Made by a program: the position numbers and the translations under genes. The notes under the pieces are model-generated. The model ran no database searches and was not told the DNA's origin. It saw only the letters and a list, made by a program, of their open reading frames with translations. A DNA stretch of 64,000 nt from Pseudomonas sp. MIACH (GTDB lineage: Bacteria; Pseudomonadota; Gammaproteobacteria; Pseudomonadales; Pseudomonadaceae): the NCBI RefSeq assembly GCF_001269925.1, contig NZ_LHVO01000035.1, forward strand, positions 84,641 through 148,640. Reading direction: 5' to 3'. This document shows positions 1-8,782 of the stretch, piece by piece; the first letter of the stretch is position 1, and each line of letters begins with the position of its first letter.

Positions 1-187
1 ATATTATCGGGTTATTCAGGCCATTAGAGCAACTACTCCAATTAACCAGCTTATTGCGTATTCACGAATTTGCCATTTACCACTCGCTATCTGCTGATAA
101 ACCCAGACCCTGTTCGGGTGTCACGTGGCCCTTGCGCAGCCGGATTTTCCTGTCGCTACCGTTCGTCAGACGGTTTTGCAACCACAG
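1..187. other. left-edge sequence with no recognised gene
   Basis: Nothing here reads as a convincing gene. The first ~110 bases are AT-richer than the neighbouring genes. The only frame of any length starts with TTG and runs into the PadR gene in another frame, so it is not credible. The stretch probably holds the end of an upstream intergenic region. Confidence 0.4.
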
Positions 188-201
188 TAAGATATATCTT
201 A
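188..201. promoter_or_regulatory. perfect 14-bp palindrome, candidate PadR/YqjI operator
   Basis: TAAGATATATCTTA is a perfect palindrome that ends 33 bases before the ATG of the PadR-type repressor. A GATATATC-like core fits an autoregulatory PadR operator. A weaker TTGTATCTAA follows at 204-213. The Shine-Dalgarno AGGAG lies at 221-225. The palindrome is seen directly; the operator role is inferred from its position and the family. Confidence 0.6.
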
Positions 202-234
202 AGTTGTATCTAAATCAGACAGGAGAACACGACA

Positions 235-783
235 ATGAGAGAACCTCATCACCACCGAGACCACGGTGACCACCCCGACGGCTTTGAAAAACGCCCCGGC
301 CGCGAACGCGCTGGCCGTGGTCCGCGCGTCTTTGCGCCGGGTGACCTGAAATTACTGCTGCCGGCGCTGATCGCCGAACAGCCTTGCCACGGCTACGACC
401 TGATCCGCCGCATTGAAACCCTGTTCGACGGTGCCTACAGCCCAAGCCCAGGGGTGATCTACCCGACGTTGACCTTTCTGGAAGAAAGCGAATTGATCGC
501 CGGCGACGCCGAAGGTGGAAAAAAACGCTACACAATCACCGACGCCGGTCGTCTCTTATTAAGCGAGCAGGCGGTGGCCCTCGACGGTATTCGCCTGCGC
601 ATGGACGTGAGCAAACGCTCGCTGCGCGGCCACGATCGCCCAGCGGAAATTCACGAGGCCGTGCACAACCTGCGCCATGCCTTGCATTCGCACCACGGGC
701 GCTGGAGCCCGGAAGAAATCGTTCGTGTCGCGGCGCTGCTCAACGGCACCGCCCAAGCCATTGCCGACGGGAAAGCTCAATGA
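235..783 (+). CDS. yqjI: PadR-family repressor, YqjI-like (nickel/iron responsive)
   Basis: 182 aa. The N-terminal tail (residues 1-16) is rich in His and Asp (MREPHHHRDHGDHPDG). The PadR winged helix follows at ~33-105, with LIAEQPCHGYDLIRRIE and the typical PSPGVIYPTLTFLEE segment, then a C-terminal dimerisation helix region. A His-rich extension in front of a PadR domain is the hallmark of E. coli YqjI, a nickel-binding repressor that controls the ferric reductase YqjH. The downstream SIP-type reductase overlaps this gene by ATGA, so the pair is translationally coupled. In E. coli the two genes are divergent, so the co-directional arrangement here differs. The start is supported by AGGAG nine bases upstream. 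Family is confident; metal specificity is inferred. Confidence 0.85.
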   Translation: MREPHHHRDHGDHPDGFEKRPGRERAGRGPRVFAPGDLKLLLPALIAEQPCHGYDLIRRIETLFDGAYSPSPGVIYPTLTFLEESELIAGDAEGGKKRYTITDAGRLLLSEQAVALDGIRLRMDVSKRSLRGHDRPAEIHEAVHNLRHALHSHHGRWSPEEIVRVAALLNGTAQAIADGKAQ

Positions 784-1547
784 ATACCCAAGCCATCCAC
801 CGCGTGACCCACGAAATCAAACGCCGCCGTCTCGACGTACTGCGGGTCGTCGATATCACCCCGCGCATGCGCCGCATCACCCTGGGCGGGCCGGAACTGG
901 CGGGGTTTATCAGCCTGGGCAGTGACGATCACATCAAGCTGCTGTTCCCGCAGAACGCCGCCGAACAGGCAGCCCTGGAGCGCCCGACCTTCAGCATCAA
1001 GGGTGACGGTCCGCAGCCGGCCATGCGCGACTACACGCCACGCCGTTATGACCTGAGCACCGGCGAGCTGGACATCGACTTCGTGCTGCACGGCGACGGC
1101 CCCGCCTCCACCTGGGCCGGCCAGGCCAAGGTCGGCCAGCACCTTTACATCGGCGGGCCACGCGGCTCGATGATCGTGCCGGACATCTTCGACAGCTACC
1201 TGCTGATCGGTGACGAAACCGCCCTGCCGGCCATCGGCCGCCGCCTGGAAGAACTGCCAGCCGGGCGCAAAGTATTGGCGGTGATTGAGATCGAAAATGC
1301 GGCGGAACGACAAACGCTGAACAGTGCCGCCGATGTGGAGGTGATCTGGGTGGTGCGCAGCCAGGACGACCTGCTCGACAGGGTGAAAAACCTCACGCTG
1401 CCGAGTGGCTCGCTGTACTGCTTTGTCGCCACCGAAACCAAGCTGTCGCGCCAGGTCCGCCGGGTGCTGCTGGACACGCATAAGGTCAATGAGGAGTTCC
1501 TCAAGGCCGTGGGCTACTGGCGTGCGGACGGCAACGAAGAGGAGTAA
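780..1547 (+). CDS. yqjH: siderophore-interacting protein (ferric-siderophore reductase, YqjH/ViuB family)
   Basis: 255 aa cytoplasmic flavoprotein predicted to reduce ferric siderophore with NADPH and release iron. The FAD-binding 9 domain spans ~15-130, with MRDYTPRRYD as the flavin-binding R-x-Y-[ST] motif and DFVLHGDGPASTWA. The SIP C-terminal domain includes GPRGSMIV, LLIGDETALPAI (nucleotide-binding region) and the closing GYWRADG typical of the family. It starts inside the last codons of the PadR gene (ATGA overlap), which implies joint repression by that protein. Length is normal for the family. Confidence 0.9.
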   Translation: MNTQAIHRVTHEIKRRRLDVLRVVDITPRMRRITLGGPELAGFISLGSDDHIKLLFPQNAAEQAALERPTFSIKGDGPQPAMRDYTPRRYDLSTGELDIDFVLHGDGPASTWAGQAKVGQHLYIGGPRGSMIVPDIFDSYLLIGDETALPAIGRRLEELPAGRKVLAVIEIENAAERQTLNSAADVEVIWVVRSQDDLLDRVKNLTLPSGSLYCFVATETKLSRQVRRVLLDTHKVNEEFLKAVGYWRADGNEEE

Positions 1548-1566
1548 GCCTCACGTTACGGGTGTG

Positions 1567-2523
1567 TCATGGCACCCCCATAACGAGTACTCCGCTGCCG
1601 CTGATGGCTCCGGCAGCAGGTAGGGAGCCTGCTCGCCGAACAAGGGAAAACGTCACATCGTCGCCCCCCACGCTGTTGGTAATTTGGGTCAGGAATGAAC
1701 CATTGACATGAACCGCACTTGCACCACGAACAAGGGCCGTCCCCACGTCCGGGTTGGTCATTCGCAGCAGACGCGTGTCGAACGAAGAGGCGGTGCCTTT
1801 GTAAGTGATGGTGATCGGTGTAGTAATCCCGCCGTCCGGGCATGAATAAGTGAGCCGGCGGTTGCTGCGGATGGTCGTGGTCAGCGGATCGGTACCTATT
1901 GCTCTCTGGTGAACATTGCCGAAGTTGATCTCGATCGGGTTGTTATTGTTGATCGTGCAGGTGGACGGGGAGATGGTGAAGTTGTTGGCGGCCGTATAAG
2001 TGACAGTGAGTTGCGGCCGAGTGGCGTCGTAATTGTTCGAGCTGGTGAGACGTAACAGGCCAAGGGTGTCTCCTGTTCGAACATCGATCGGGTTGGAGGG
2101 ACTGTGGCGTACCAGAATATAGGGCGTGATATTGATCGGATAGCCGATCCCGTTGTTGGGCATGGTGGCCACCCGTATACCCGCCTGAACCGGGGTATTG
2201 AGGAATGCGCCATTGATGCGCAAACCACTCTGTTCACCTGCGAACTTGGGGCCGGATGTCCAGGGCGTCCCTGAGGCATTGCCGGTTTCCCAATAGTCCG
2301 CCCCCCAAACAGGACCGGCTCCAGCCGTAAACCGACATTCGAGTCGAGCACCTTCCATCAGAATCCTCGTGCGGTCTGTATCGAGTCGTACAGTTACGGG
2401 GACGGTCAAATGAGTGACGCGCGCCCACTCACCGCCATTGACTCGACAGTCTACGGCCTGCGCGGTCGTGTTAACGCCAATCAGCAGGAGAAGCATAATG
2501 GCGCTGTCATATAGTCGTTTCAT
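1567..2523 (-). CDS. two-domain fimbrial tip adhesin (FimH-like organisation)
   Basis: 318 aa, last gene of the fimbrial operon. The start at 2523 (MKRLYD) is preferred over an upstream in-frame codon because a GAGAG Shine-Dalgarno lies 7-8 bases before it and a signal peptide (to ~AQA) follows directly. The mature protein has an N-terminal module of ~170 residues with WGADYWETG and a Cys pair, likely the receptor-binding domain. A C-terminal pilin domain follows, beginning near the CTINNNNPIEINFG motif and ending without the usual penultimate Tyr (..LVMGVP). The terminal position, size and two-domain plan match tip adhesins of chaperone-usher pili. The ligand cannot be read from sequence. 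Confidence 0.8.
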   Translation of the reverse strand: MKRLYDSAIMLLLLIGVNTTAQAVDCRVNGGEWARVTHLTVPVTVRLDTDRTRILMEGARLECRFTAGAGPVWGADYWETGNASGTPWTSGPKFAGEQSGLRINGAFLNTPVQAGIRVATMPNNGIGYPINITPYILVRHSPSNPIDVRTGDTLGLLRLTSSNNYDATRPQLTVTYTAANNFTISPSTCTINNNNPIEINFGNVHQRAIGTDPLTTTIRSNRRLTYSCPDGGITTPITITYKGTASSFDTRLLRMTNPDVGTALVRGASAVHVNGSFLTQITNSVGGDDVTFSLVRRAGSLPAAGAISGSGVLVMGVP

Positions 2524-2629
2524 GTTGATCTCTCGTTGCTTATCTACACAGGCGCCATCCAGCGAACAATCAGTCCGTGTAAATGACCTAAAAGCCAATG
2601 CGCGTGCACCCGATGCTTGAACTTGTGAA

Positions 2630-3178
2630 TTACGGATAGTCCAGCGTAAACGTAGAGGTCACCCTGTAAGCCCCATGCCCGATGGTCTGGTCCCTGATGG
2701 CATTGGGCTCCCCCTGCACATAGGCTTTGAGTTCAATGACATTGCTGCCATTGGCCAAAACCTGTTCGTCGCTGACTTTGTTCACCGGCAATGGCTTATT
2801 GCTCAGCGTCTCCAGACCGAGCCCGATACCCGAGGCACCATTGCCGCTATCCAGCGCGAACAACCCGGGCAGCGCCCGGTTTTCCACACCGCCGAAGGTG
2901 ATGGTCACCGTGTTGCCGATGGTGGTGTCGCAGTCTTCCAGATGCAGCTTGAAGCCTTTGCCCACAGAGCGCGTGTTGATGTAGAGGTGCTTGCTGGTCA
3001 GGTCCCAGAGCTCCAAGGTGATTGCCTCGTCGCCAGGCCTGATGTTGCAGGCCTGCTCAACCAGGTTGCCCTTGAAATTCAGGTTGTCCGTCGCAGACGC
3101 CTCGGGTATCAGGCTGAAGGCTGGCACCCAGGCCAGCACGGCGCACAGCCACCTGGGATGAACACTCTCATGTCCCAT
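2630..3178 (-). CDS. minor fimbrial subunit
   Basis: 182 aa secreted pilin-fold protein. A signal peptide ends near ASA, followed by the donor strand and NFKGNLVEQACNIRPGDEAITLELWDL. A Cys pair (QAC and EDC) is spaced as in FimA-family subunits, and the C-terminus TSTFTLDYP carries the penultimate aromatic residue recognised by the chaperone. It lies between the adhesin gene (downstream) and another minor pilin (12 bp upstream) in one operon. Probably a tip or linker subunit; which one cannot be decided. Confidence 0.82.
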   Translation of the reverse strand: MGHESVHPRWLCAVLAWVPAFSLIPEASATDNLNFKGNLVEQACNIRPGDEAITLELWDLTSKHLYINTRSVGKGFKLHLEDCDTTIGNTVTITFGGVENRALPGLFALDSGNGASGIGLGLETLSNKPLPVNKVSDEQVLANGSNVIELKAYVQGEPNAIRDQTIGHGAYRVTSTFTLDYP

Positions 3179-3189
3179 GGATTCAACTC

Positions 3190-3669
3190 CTACTGGTATT
3201 CGGCCAACAGCGTGGCCACCGCTGTAAACCTTGCGGGGGCCAGCGTTGCACCCGGCTGTTTGACCGGTACGACTTCCAACATCGGCGGGGACGACACGGT
3301 TATATCCAGTGGCGTATTGAGTCGAAACGGCAGGTTATTCTGGAATATCCGAATGCCCAGGCCTGTCGCACTGGTTTGCACAGCCGAGCCGTCGAACGTC
3401 GTGGGCGTGCCGTTGACACTCAACTTCAGCACCCACGGGAGCGTGGCGCTACCACAGTTGATGGTGTAGCCGAGCCCTCGACGGTATCTCACACCATCGA
3501 CTCGCTTTACGCCGACATCCCCGAAATCGACTTCGATCTTGTTCCCCGCATTGATCGTGCAGGGCGGCGGCTCGTTGAGTGTCCCGCTGAACGTCAAGTT
3601 GGCCGAAGCAGCGCTGCTCAGGCCGATCGAACACAAGGCGAGCAAGGCTCGCTGCTGCCAGCATGTCAT
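3190..3669 (-). CDS. minor fimbrial subunit, paralogue of the 3683-4177 product
   Basis: 159 aa. The start at 3669 (MTCWQQ) is chosen because GAGGAG sits 7-8 bases upstream and a signal peptide ends near ASA. Pilin features are CTINAGNKIEVDFGDV, a second Cys at TINCGSA, the VDGVRYRRGLGY segment, EVVPVKQPGA and a C-terminal LLAEYQ. It aligns by eye along its whole length with the product of the next gene upstream (shared VDGV.YRR, VPVK, YQ-end), so the two arose by tandem duplication. They resemble FimF/FimG-type adaptor subunits. Confidence 0.82.
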   Translation of the reverse strand: MTCWQQRALLALCSIGLSSAASANLTFSGTLNEPPPCTINAGNKIEVDFGDVGVKRVDGVRYRRGLGYTINCGSATLPWVLKLSVNGTPTTFDGSAVQTSATGLGIRIFQNNLPFRLNTPLDITVSSPPMLEVVPVKQPGATLAPARFTAVATLLAEYQ

Positions 3670-3682
3670 TGCGCGCTCCTCA

Positions 3683-4177
3683 TCATTGGTAATCGACCAC
3701 AAGCGTGGCGGCGGCATCAAATGCGCCCCCGAGCAGGATGCTGCCCGCGCGCTTGACCGGCACTGCCTGCACGACGGGGAAGTTGGGATAGGTAAAATTC
3801 ACGGCCGCATTAAGCGGCCAATCCGCACCGTTAACGAACAGTTTCACCCCAAGATTCGGGTTGCGGGTCGAGAGTACGCGCGCATCAAACGAGGCCCCCG
3901 TGCCCCTGAGTTCAAGTCTCATGGCGTTGCTGAAAGGGGCATCACAGGTGACGGTATAAGGCACGTTGCGGCGATAGTTGACACCGTCCACCCGTGACGT
4001 CAGAAGGTCGTTGCCAAAGGGCACATTGAGCGTACTCCCGCCGTTAATGATGCATGGCGGAGGTGCGATGATGACCGCGCGGATGATCAGGTTGGTGTCG
4101 GCCTGCACACCCAGGCTGACGACCCACAGCAGGACTCCCCCAATAAGAATGGCCCGCGAGCCGACTGCCTTCGTCAT
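3683..4177 (-). CDS. minor fimbrial subunit
   Basis: 164 aa. The start at 4177 (MTKAVG) has GAGGG seven bases upstream; an upstream ATG at 4195 lacks a ribosome site. A signal peptide ends near VQA. CIINGGSTLNVPFGND, VDGVNYRRNVPYTVTC and AVPVKRAGS are shared in pattern with the neighbouring downstream pilin, and the C-terminus LVVDYQ is typical. It sits 10 bp after the preceding subunit gene and 13 bp before the next. Likely an adaptor between rod and adhesin. Confidence 0.82.
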   Translation of the reverse strand: MTKAVGSRAILIGGVLLWVVSLGVQADTNLIIRAVIIAPPPCIINGGSTLNVPFGNDLLTSRVDGVNYRRNVPYTVTCDAPFSNAMRLELRGTGASFDARVLSTRNPNLGVKLFVNGADWPLNAAVNFTYPNFPVVQAVPVKRAGSILLGGAFDAAATLVVDYQ

Positions 4178-4187
4178 TACATTGCCC

Positions 4188-4769
4188 TCACTCATAACTG
4201 AGCCTGAAATCCACTACGGCCCGAAAGGCCCCACTGGTCAACGGCGCGGAGGTGCGCGTGGGTTGAACATTCCAGGTCTGGAGACTGCCGCCCTCGGTCA
4301 AAAACAACGGTTCGCCCCGGGAGCCAAGTTGCACGTCCCGGCCCAGGGCGTCGGTCAAACGCAGCCCCATCCCGGTGATGCCTTGCACTTTGACCAACCG
4401 TGGATCATCGGCATCGGCAGGCGCGAGAAACGTGACCGACAGCACCGGTTCATGGGAACTCCATGCCAGGTTCCCCGTACGCTCACTGAGGATACTGCCG
4501 GCGGTGCGCTGGCAATCCTGGAAGCGCAGTTGAAATGCCCTTGATGGCGCCTGATCGCCAGGTCGTAGCAGTTGGCTGGCCGACACGGCGCCCAGGTCAA
4601 TCGTTTGATGGCGCGATGTCATCTCCAGGCTGCAAGGCGATTCATGCATGGACCCGTTAACGTTCAACCGCCCTCGTTGACCATCGATGCCTTCGTCATC
4701 CTCGGCGCCCACCCGCGCCGCCAAGGCCAATAACGCGCAACCCAAGACTTTCACGGTGTGCGATTTCAT
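4188..4769 (-). CDS. minor fimbrial subunit
   Basis: 193 aa with a signal peptide (to ~VGA), then NVNGSMHESPCSLEMTSRHQTIDLG and a second Cys at FQDCQRT. The C-terminal RAVVDFRLSYE ends in the penultimate Tyr used in chaperone recognition. It resembles the second pilin of the operon (8172-8732) more than the short adaptors. It is the first gene after the chaperone (21 bp apart). Its place in the fibre (terminator, linker or rod) is not clear. Confidence 0.8.
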   Translation of the reverse strand: MKSHTVKVLGCALLALAARVGAEDDEGIDGQRGRLNVNGSMHESPCSLEMTSRHQTIDLGAVSASQLLRPGDQAPSRAFQLRFQDCQRTAGSILSERTGNLAWSSHEPVLSVTFLAPADADDPRLVKVQGITGMGLRLTDALGRDVQLGSRGEPLFLTEGGSLQTWNVQPTRTSAPLTSGAFRAVVDFRLSYE

Positions 4770-4790
4770 GACGTTCTCCCGCAGCAGACG

Positions 4791-5552
4791 CTACTCATTA
4801 GGCGATGAGACTTGCGCGTTCACGGTGCAGGTTTCGCCACTGCAGGTGAAGGCCAGGAACGGGCGTCCACCGTAATCGTTCACGTAGGCCAAATAGGGCG
4901 CCTGGCCAAGTGCCTTGGCCGTTGGTCCCAAAGCCTGCGTGCCCTTGGGCGGGATCATCACCGGTTCAAAGCCCGCCACGGTTTTGCCGTCTTTGCTGCT
5001 GCGCGCGTCCACCAGGGACACGTAGTAAGGCGTGGGGTTATTCACCTGGTAACGGTCGCCTTGCCGGGTGAGGGTCAGCTTTTCCTGCCAGGGATTGGAC
5101 AAGTCCTGCTGGCTGGGCATGATGGCTTGCGGACGGTAGAACAATTTGATGCGGGTCTGCAGCGCAATTTGCAGAGTGTTGGATTTGTCGCTTCGCGGCG
5201 GAATTTCCCGCAGGTTGAAGTAGTAAACGGTCTCGCGATCCTGGGGCAAGGATTTGACCGCCGGCAATGCCTGAACTTTCACCTGGCTTTGCTTACCGGG
5301 CTCCAAGCGCTGAACCGGCGGCAGCACGATCAAGGGCGAGGTGATTTTGTTGCCCTGCTCATCCTCGATCCACCCCTGGGCCAGGTACGGCAACTGGGTG
5401 TTGTTATTGGTGATGTTCACGCTGGTGGCATCCTTGCCACCCTCAAAGATCACACGGGTACGGTCCAGGCCAACCGCAGCGTCGGCGGTCGGGGTCAGGC
5501 CTGTTGCCAGCAGCGCGAAGACCAGGAATTTAGGGCGCGTATTGAGCATCAT
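4791..5552 (-). CDS. periplasmic pilus chaperone, PapD/FimC family
   Basis: 253 aa. A signal peptide (to ~ADA) is followed by two immunoglobulin-like domains. The conserved Arg near the mature N-terminus (LDRTRVIFEGGKDATSVNITNN) and the Lys in LQTRIKLFYRP form the subunit C-terminus anchor of PapD-like chaperones. VYYFNLREIPP is the F1-G1 region that donates a strand to subunits. It overlaps the usher stop by 4 bp (ATGA type), so usher and chaperone are translationally coupled. The specific subunits are the seven pilin-fold proteins encoded around it. Confidence 0.95.
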   Translation of the reverse strand: MMLNTRPKFLVFALLATGLTPTADAAVGLDRTRVIFEGGKDATSVNITNNNTQLPYLAQGWIEDEQGNKITSPLIVLPPVQRLEPGKQSQVKVQALPAVKSLPQDRETVYYFNLREIPPRSDKSNTLQIALQTRIKLFYRPQAIMPSQQDLSNPWQEKLTLTRQGDRYQVNNPTPYYVSLVDARSSKDGKTVAGFEPVMIPPKGTQALGPTAKALGQAPYLAYVNDYGGRPFLAFTCSGETCTVNAQVSSPNE

Positions 5553-8152
5553 GAGGCGGGGTTCTCCGTATCGGTACGCTTCCCGGTCAGCGATGCTGGC
5601 TCGGGTGAGGATTGATCAGTGGCTACACTCTGGCAGCGCAGTTGCAGGGCATCGGTCAAGCTGTCGGCTGGTAAAACCATAGGGAGCGTGAGCAGGCATT
5701 GTTCGAGGCCACCCCAACTGACGATCATCTGCTCGCCGGCCTGGATGCCACTCAGGTAAACAGCACCGCCGTCGTTCACAATCCCGGTGTCCTGCTGTTT
5801 TATGTTCTTCACCGTCGCGCCGAAGGGCGGTGAACTGCCATCCGGCAGGCGCAGCACGGCCATGGCCTTTTCACCGGCAATCACTTCCAGCGATCGATAA
5901 CCAATGGCCCCTTCGGTGAGTGTCAGTTGCGTCACCGACTGCGTGGCTTCGACGTTGCTCGGCAAGCTCTCCAGGTCAACACTGGCGGCCGTGCGCTGGT
6001 AGCTGCTGATATCGGAGATCACCGCCTTGCCGAAGGTGTTGGTGCGGGTCGACACGCCGTAACCCCGCACAGGCACGTCGGGTACCCCGCCGGAATCGAT
6101 CATCAGACGGGTTCCGCCAACGGCATTGGTTCGGTGCAGGGCTGCACCGTAGGGCGTGAGTGTGCCGCCACCGCGTATAGACGCACTGAGGGTTCTGCCA
6201 TTGCCTTGTTGTGTGCTGGCGCTGAGATCGATGTCAGCCTGGTCGCCAATATGGCTCAGGTAACCGCTGGTAGAACTGTCGCTTGCACTGAGCTGGTAGC
6301 TATTGCGTTCATCAAGGCGGTCACTGTAACGCGTGGCATAGCTCTCTTTGCCCGAGGTCCTGCTGCCATCCAGCGACAGTGTGCCGCTGCGCCCCAACGG
6401 CAGGCTGACCGTCAGCGCCATTCCGCTATCCTTGTAGGCGTATTCCTGACTGCGGTACATGTTCAGGGACAGGCTCATGTTCCTGACTGTCCCCAGATTA
6501 AAGTAGCGCGACATGGACAGGTTCCAGCGCTGAGTGTCCGGGCGCCCCCAATACGTCTGTTTGTTGTAACTGGCGTAGACGGTCGCCCCAAGGTCACGAA
6601 ACTGTTTATTGAGCGTCACCGTGTACAGTGACTTGCTGTCGCCAATCGGTTTCCAGCCCTCGATGTACTCTACGTTTTCGATCCCGCCGAGCTCACCGTT
6701 CAACCCGTAATGGCTGGCGTCCAGGTACTCACTCATGCTCAAGTAGTTTTTCTCGGAAAACCGGTAACCGGCAAACGTCACCTGGCTGTCGTACTGCTCG
6801 AAGTGCTTGGAGTATTGAAGGCGGTAGGATTTGCCCGAGAGCGTCTGATTCCAAACGCTGGCGTGGGACTGAGTGACATCCAGCGATACGGCTCCGAACG
6901 CCAACAGGTCACGACCGGCACCGACAGACAACGCACGGTAGTTGTTATCGGTGATAGCGCCGCCGAACAGCGACCAGCCATTGCTGACGCCCCAGGAGAA
7001 CTCACCGGTACCGAAAAAATTGCCATCGGCGCCGTATTGAAGATCGGAGGGCCGCCCCACCGCCAGCTTGTAACGAACCTGGCCAGGGCGCGTCAGGTAG
7101 GGAATGCCTGCAGTATCGATCTGGAAGGTGTGTACCGAACCATCCTGCTCTTCCACCCGCACATCCAGGGTACCGCTCACGGCGTCATTGAGGTCCTGAA
7201 TACGATACGGGCCTGCAGCGACCAGCGTTTCATACAGCACGCGGCCCTTCTGGCTGATAACTACCCGGGCGTTTGTCTTGGCGACTCCCACCACTTCCGG
7301 GGCATAACCACGCAAGTTGGGTGGCAGCTGGCTCGCATCCGAAATGAGTGCGGCACCGGTATAGCGGAAGCTGTCAAACAGGTCCGAATACAGATAGTCC
7401 TCTCCCACCGTCAGGCGCGCCTTCAGTGCAGGCACTGCGCGATAAGCGTAGTAACGACTCCACTCCAGTTGTTGTGGGTCCCCGTACCCACTGTCGAGGC
7501 CTTTTTCGACACGCCCCTGCCAGTCCGCCCTCAGGCGCCAGGCCCCGGCATTCGCCCCCAGGGTGCCGTTACCACTTAAGTTGTTACGGGTGCCGTCATT
7601 CTTTTGGTAGCTGGACTGCACCGTCATGTTGTAATCGATCAGCAACCCCGGCACGCCCTCATCCCAGCGGGAAGGCGGATCCCAATTGATGGCGCTGTAT
7701 TCAAGGTAGGCCTGGGGCACGCTGATGTTCAGCGTGGAGGTGGCCAGATCGCCACTGACCTCCATGCCCGGCAAGCTTTCTATATCCAGGCAGTCACCGC
7801 CTTTCCACCACTTGAGTTCGGCAGCGCCCGACACTTTGAGCCCCAGCAAGTCCACAAGGGCCGGCGACAAACAGGCCTGGCTGCCTTTGGGATCATTATC
7901 GGGGGGATAGAAAGCCACCGATTGCTCGGCCATCGCCTGATTATTGATCTGCACAACCATCGAGTAAGTGCCAGGCAGAATAAAACCGCTGCGGGCAAAC
8001 TGAGACAAGTCAATATTAGTCCGATCACTTAGATCAAGAACGTCTGTATTAAACTCAATATCCCCGGCGGCCAAAGCAGTGCTCGGCAACAATATCAACC
8101 CACTAAAAAAGTTTGAGCGCAGCGTATTCTTGACCTTCGCCGTATTCAACAT
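5549..8152 (-). CDS. outer-membrane fimbrial usher, PapC/FimD family
   Basis: 867 aa, normal length for an usher. Signal peptide to ~ALA, then the periplasmic N-domain (EFNTDVLDLSDRTNIDLSQF ...FILPGTYSMVVQIN), a 24-strand barrel with the plug region (~LRGYAPEVVGVAKTNARVVI, GPYRIQDLNDAVSGTLDVRV), and C-terminal CTD1/CTD2 with PDGSSPPFGATV and GGLEQCLLTLP. It secretes and orders subunits across the outer membrane. It starts 19 bp after the second pilin gene and overlaps the chaperone gene. Confidence 0.96.
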   Translation of the reverse strand: MLNTAKVKNTLRSNFFSGLILLPSTALAAGDIEFNTDVLDLSDRTNIDLSQFARSGFILPGTYSMVVQINNQAMAEQSVAFYPPDNDPKGSQACLSPALVDLLGLKVSGAAELKWWKGGDCLDIESLPGMEVSGDLATSTLNISVPQAYLEYSAINWDPPSRWDEGVPGLLIDYNMTVQSSYQKNDGTRNNLSGNGTLGANAGAWRLRADWQGRVEKGLDSGYGDPQQLEWSRYYAYRAVPALKARLTVGEDYLYSDLFDSFRYTGAALISDASQLPPNLRGYAPEVVGVAKTNARVVISQKGRVLYETLVAAGPYRIQDLNDAVSGTLDVRVEEQDGSVHTFQIDTAGIPYLTRPGQVRYKLAVGRPSDLQYGADGNFFGTGEFSWGVSNGWSLFGGAITDNNYRALSVGAGRDLLAFGAVSLDVTQSHASVWNQTLSGKSYRLQYSKHFEQYDSQVTFAGYRFSEKNYLSMSEYLDASHYGLNGELGGIENVEYIEGWKPIGDSKSLYTVTLNKQFRDLGATVYASYNKQTYWGRPDTQRWNLSMSRYFNLGTVRNMSLSLNMYRSQEYAYKDSGMALTVSLPLGRSGTLSLDGSRTSGKESYATRYSDRLDERNSYQLSASDSSTSGYLSHIGDQADIDLSASTQQGNGRTLSASIRGGGTLTPYGAALHRTNAVGGTRLMIDSGGVPDVPVRGYGVSTRTNTFGKAVISDISSYQRTAASVDLESLPSNVEATQSVTQLTLTEGAIGYRSLEVIAGEKAMAVLRLPDGSSPPFGATVKNIKQQDTGIVNDGGAVYLSGIQAGEQMIVSWGGLEQCLLTLPMVLPADSLTDALQLRCQSVATDQSSPEPASLTGKRTDTENPAS

Positions 8153-8171
8153 GCAAGCAACCCATCAAAGT

Positions 8172-8732
8172 TCAGAAATATTCCAACTTGAATCGCACGG
8201 CGGCACGGTGCGCTCCGGCCACTATGGGCAATCCGTTGCCAACAAAATGAAGCGTGAAGTGAAGCGTCATGTCGCCTTCCGCCAATGGATGCGGCGTCAT
8301 CGGCTGACCGGGAATACTCAATTGGCCAACGGAGTCTTCGATATTGAGAGCAACACCTTGGGAGCCACCAAACACCGCAAAAGAGCGACCACCTCTGTCG
8401 GAGGGGCCGTCAAACGTCACCCGAAGGTGCTGCCAGTCGGGCAGCGTTACCCCGGGGCGTAACGGATCGGTGCGACTCAATGTGCAATTGACCAGGCGCA
8501 ACTGGAAGGATTGGTCGCCTCCCCTGGCGCGTCGTAAAAACCGGCCGATGGGCTCAGGGTCCATATCGATGGTTTGATCGACGCTGACCAACTCCAGCCC
8601 GCAGGCCGAATCAACGACCTCTCCTCCCAGCATGACGAGCCCATCCCCTTGCGCAAGCTCCTGGGCAATCACCCAAGGGCTGACGCACATCGCCAAAGAA
8701 GAGGTGATAGCGAGACTTATGAATGTTTTCAC
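8172..8732 (-). CDS. fimbrial subunit (second gene of the operon)
   Basis: 186 aa with a signal peptide (to ~VIA). Pilin-domain features are GGEVVDSACGLELVSVDQTIDM, a second Cys at VNCTLSR and C-terminal AAVRFKLEYF. Lying between the major pilin and the usher, it is placed like the minor anchor/terminator subunits of other chaperone-usher operons (PapH position). A strong stem-loop separates it from the major pilin gene, which could lower its expression relative to the rod subunit. Confidence 0.8.
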   Translation of the reverse strand: MKTFISLAITSSLAMCVSPWVIAQELAQGDGLVMLGGEVVDSACGLELVSVDQTIDMDPEPIGRFLRRARGGDQSFQLRLVNCTLSRTDPLRPGVTLPDWQHLRVTFDGPSDRGGRSFAVFGGSQGVALNIEDSVGQLSIPGQPMTPHPLAEGDMTLHFTLHFVGNGLPIVAGAHRAAVRFKLEYF

Positions 8733-8750
8733 CTATGCCTCCACCCGCCT

Positions 8751-8775
8751 CCCCCGCCACGCTGGGTGGCGGGGG
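8751..8775 (-). promoter_or_regulatory. 10-bp perfect stem-loop after the major pilin gene
   Basis: CCCCCGCCAC (8751-8760) pairs perfectly with GTGGCGGGGG (8766-8775) around a 5-base loop, starting 7 bases after the major pilin stop codon in the transcribed direction. No T-run follows it on the minus strand, so it is not a standard intrinsic terminator. In pap and similar operons a hairpin here stabilises the pilin mRNA and sets high pilin-to-usher ratios, and the same role is inferred. Confidence 0.7.
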
Positions 8776-8782
8776 AAAAAGC

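Noticed and set aside
54..269. 71-codon frame at the left edge
   Set aside because: Starts with TTG, lacks a ribosome site, contains no recognisable motif and runs over the PadR start and its palindrome.
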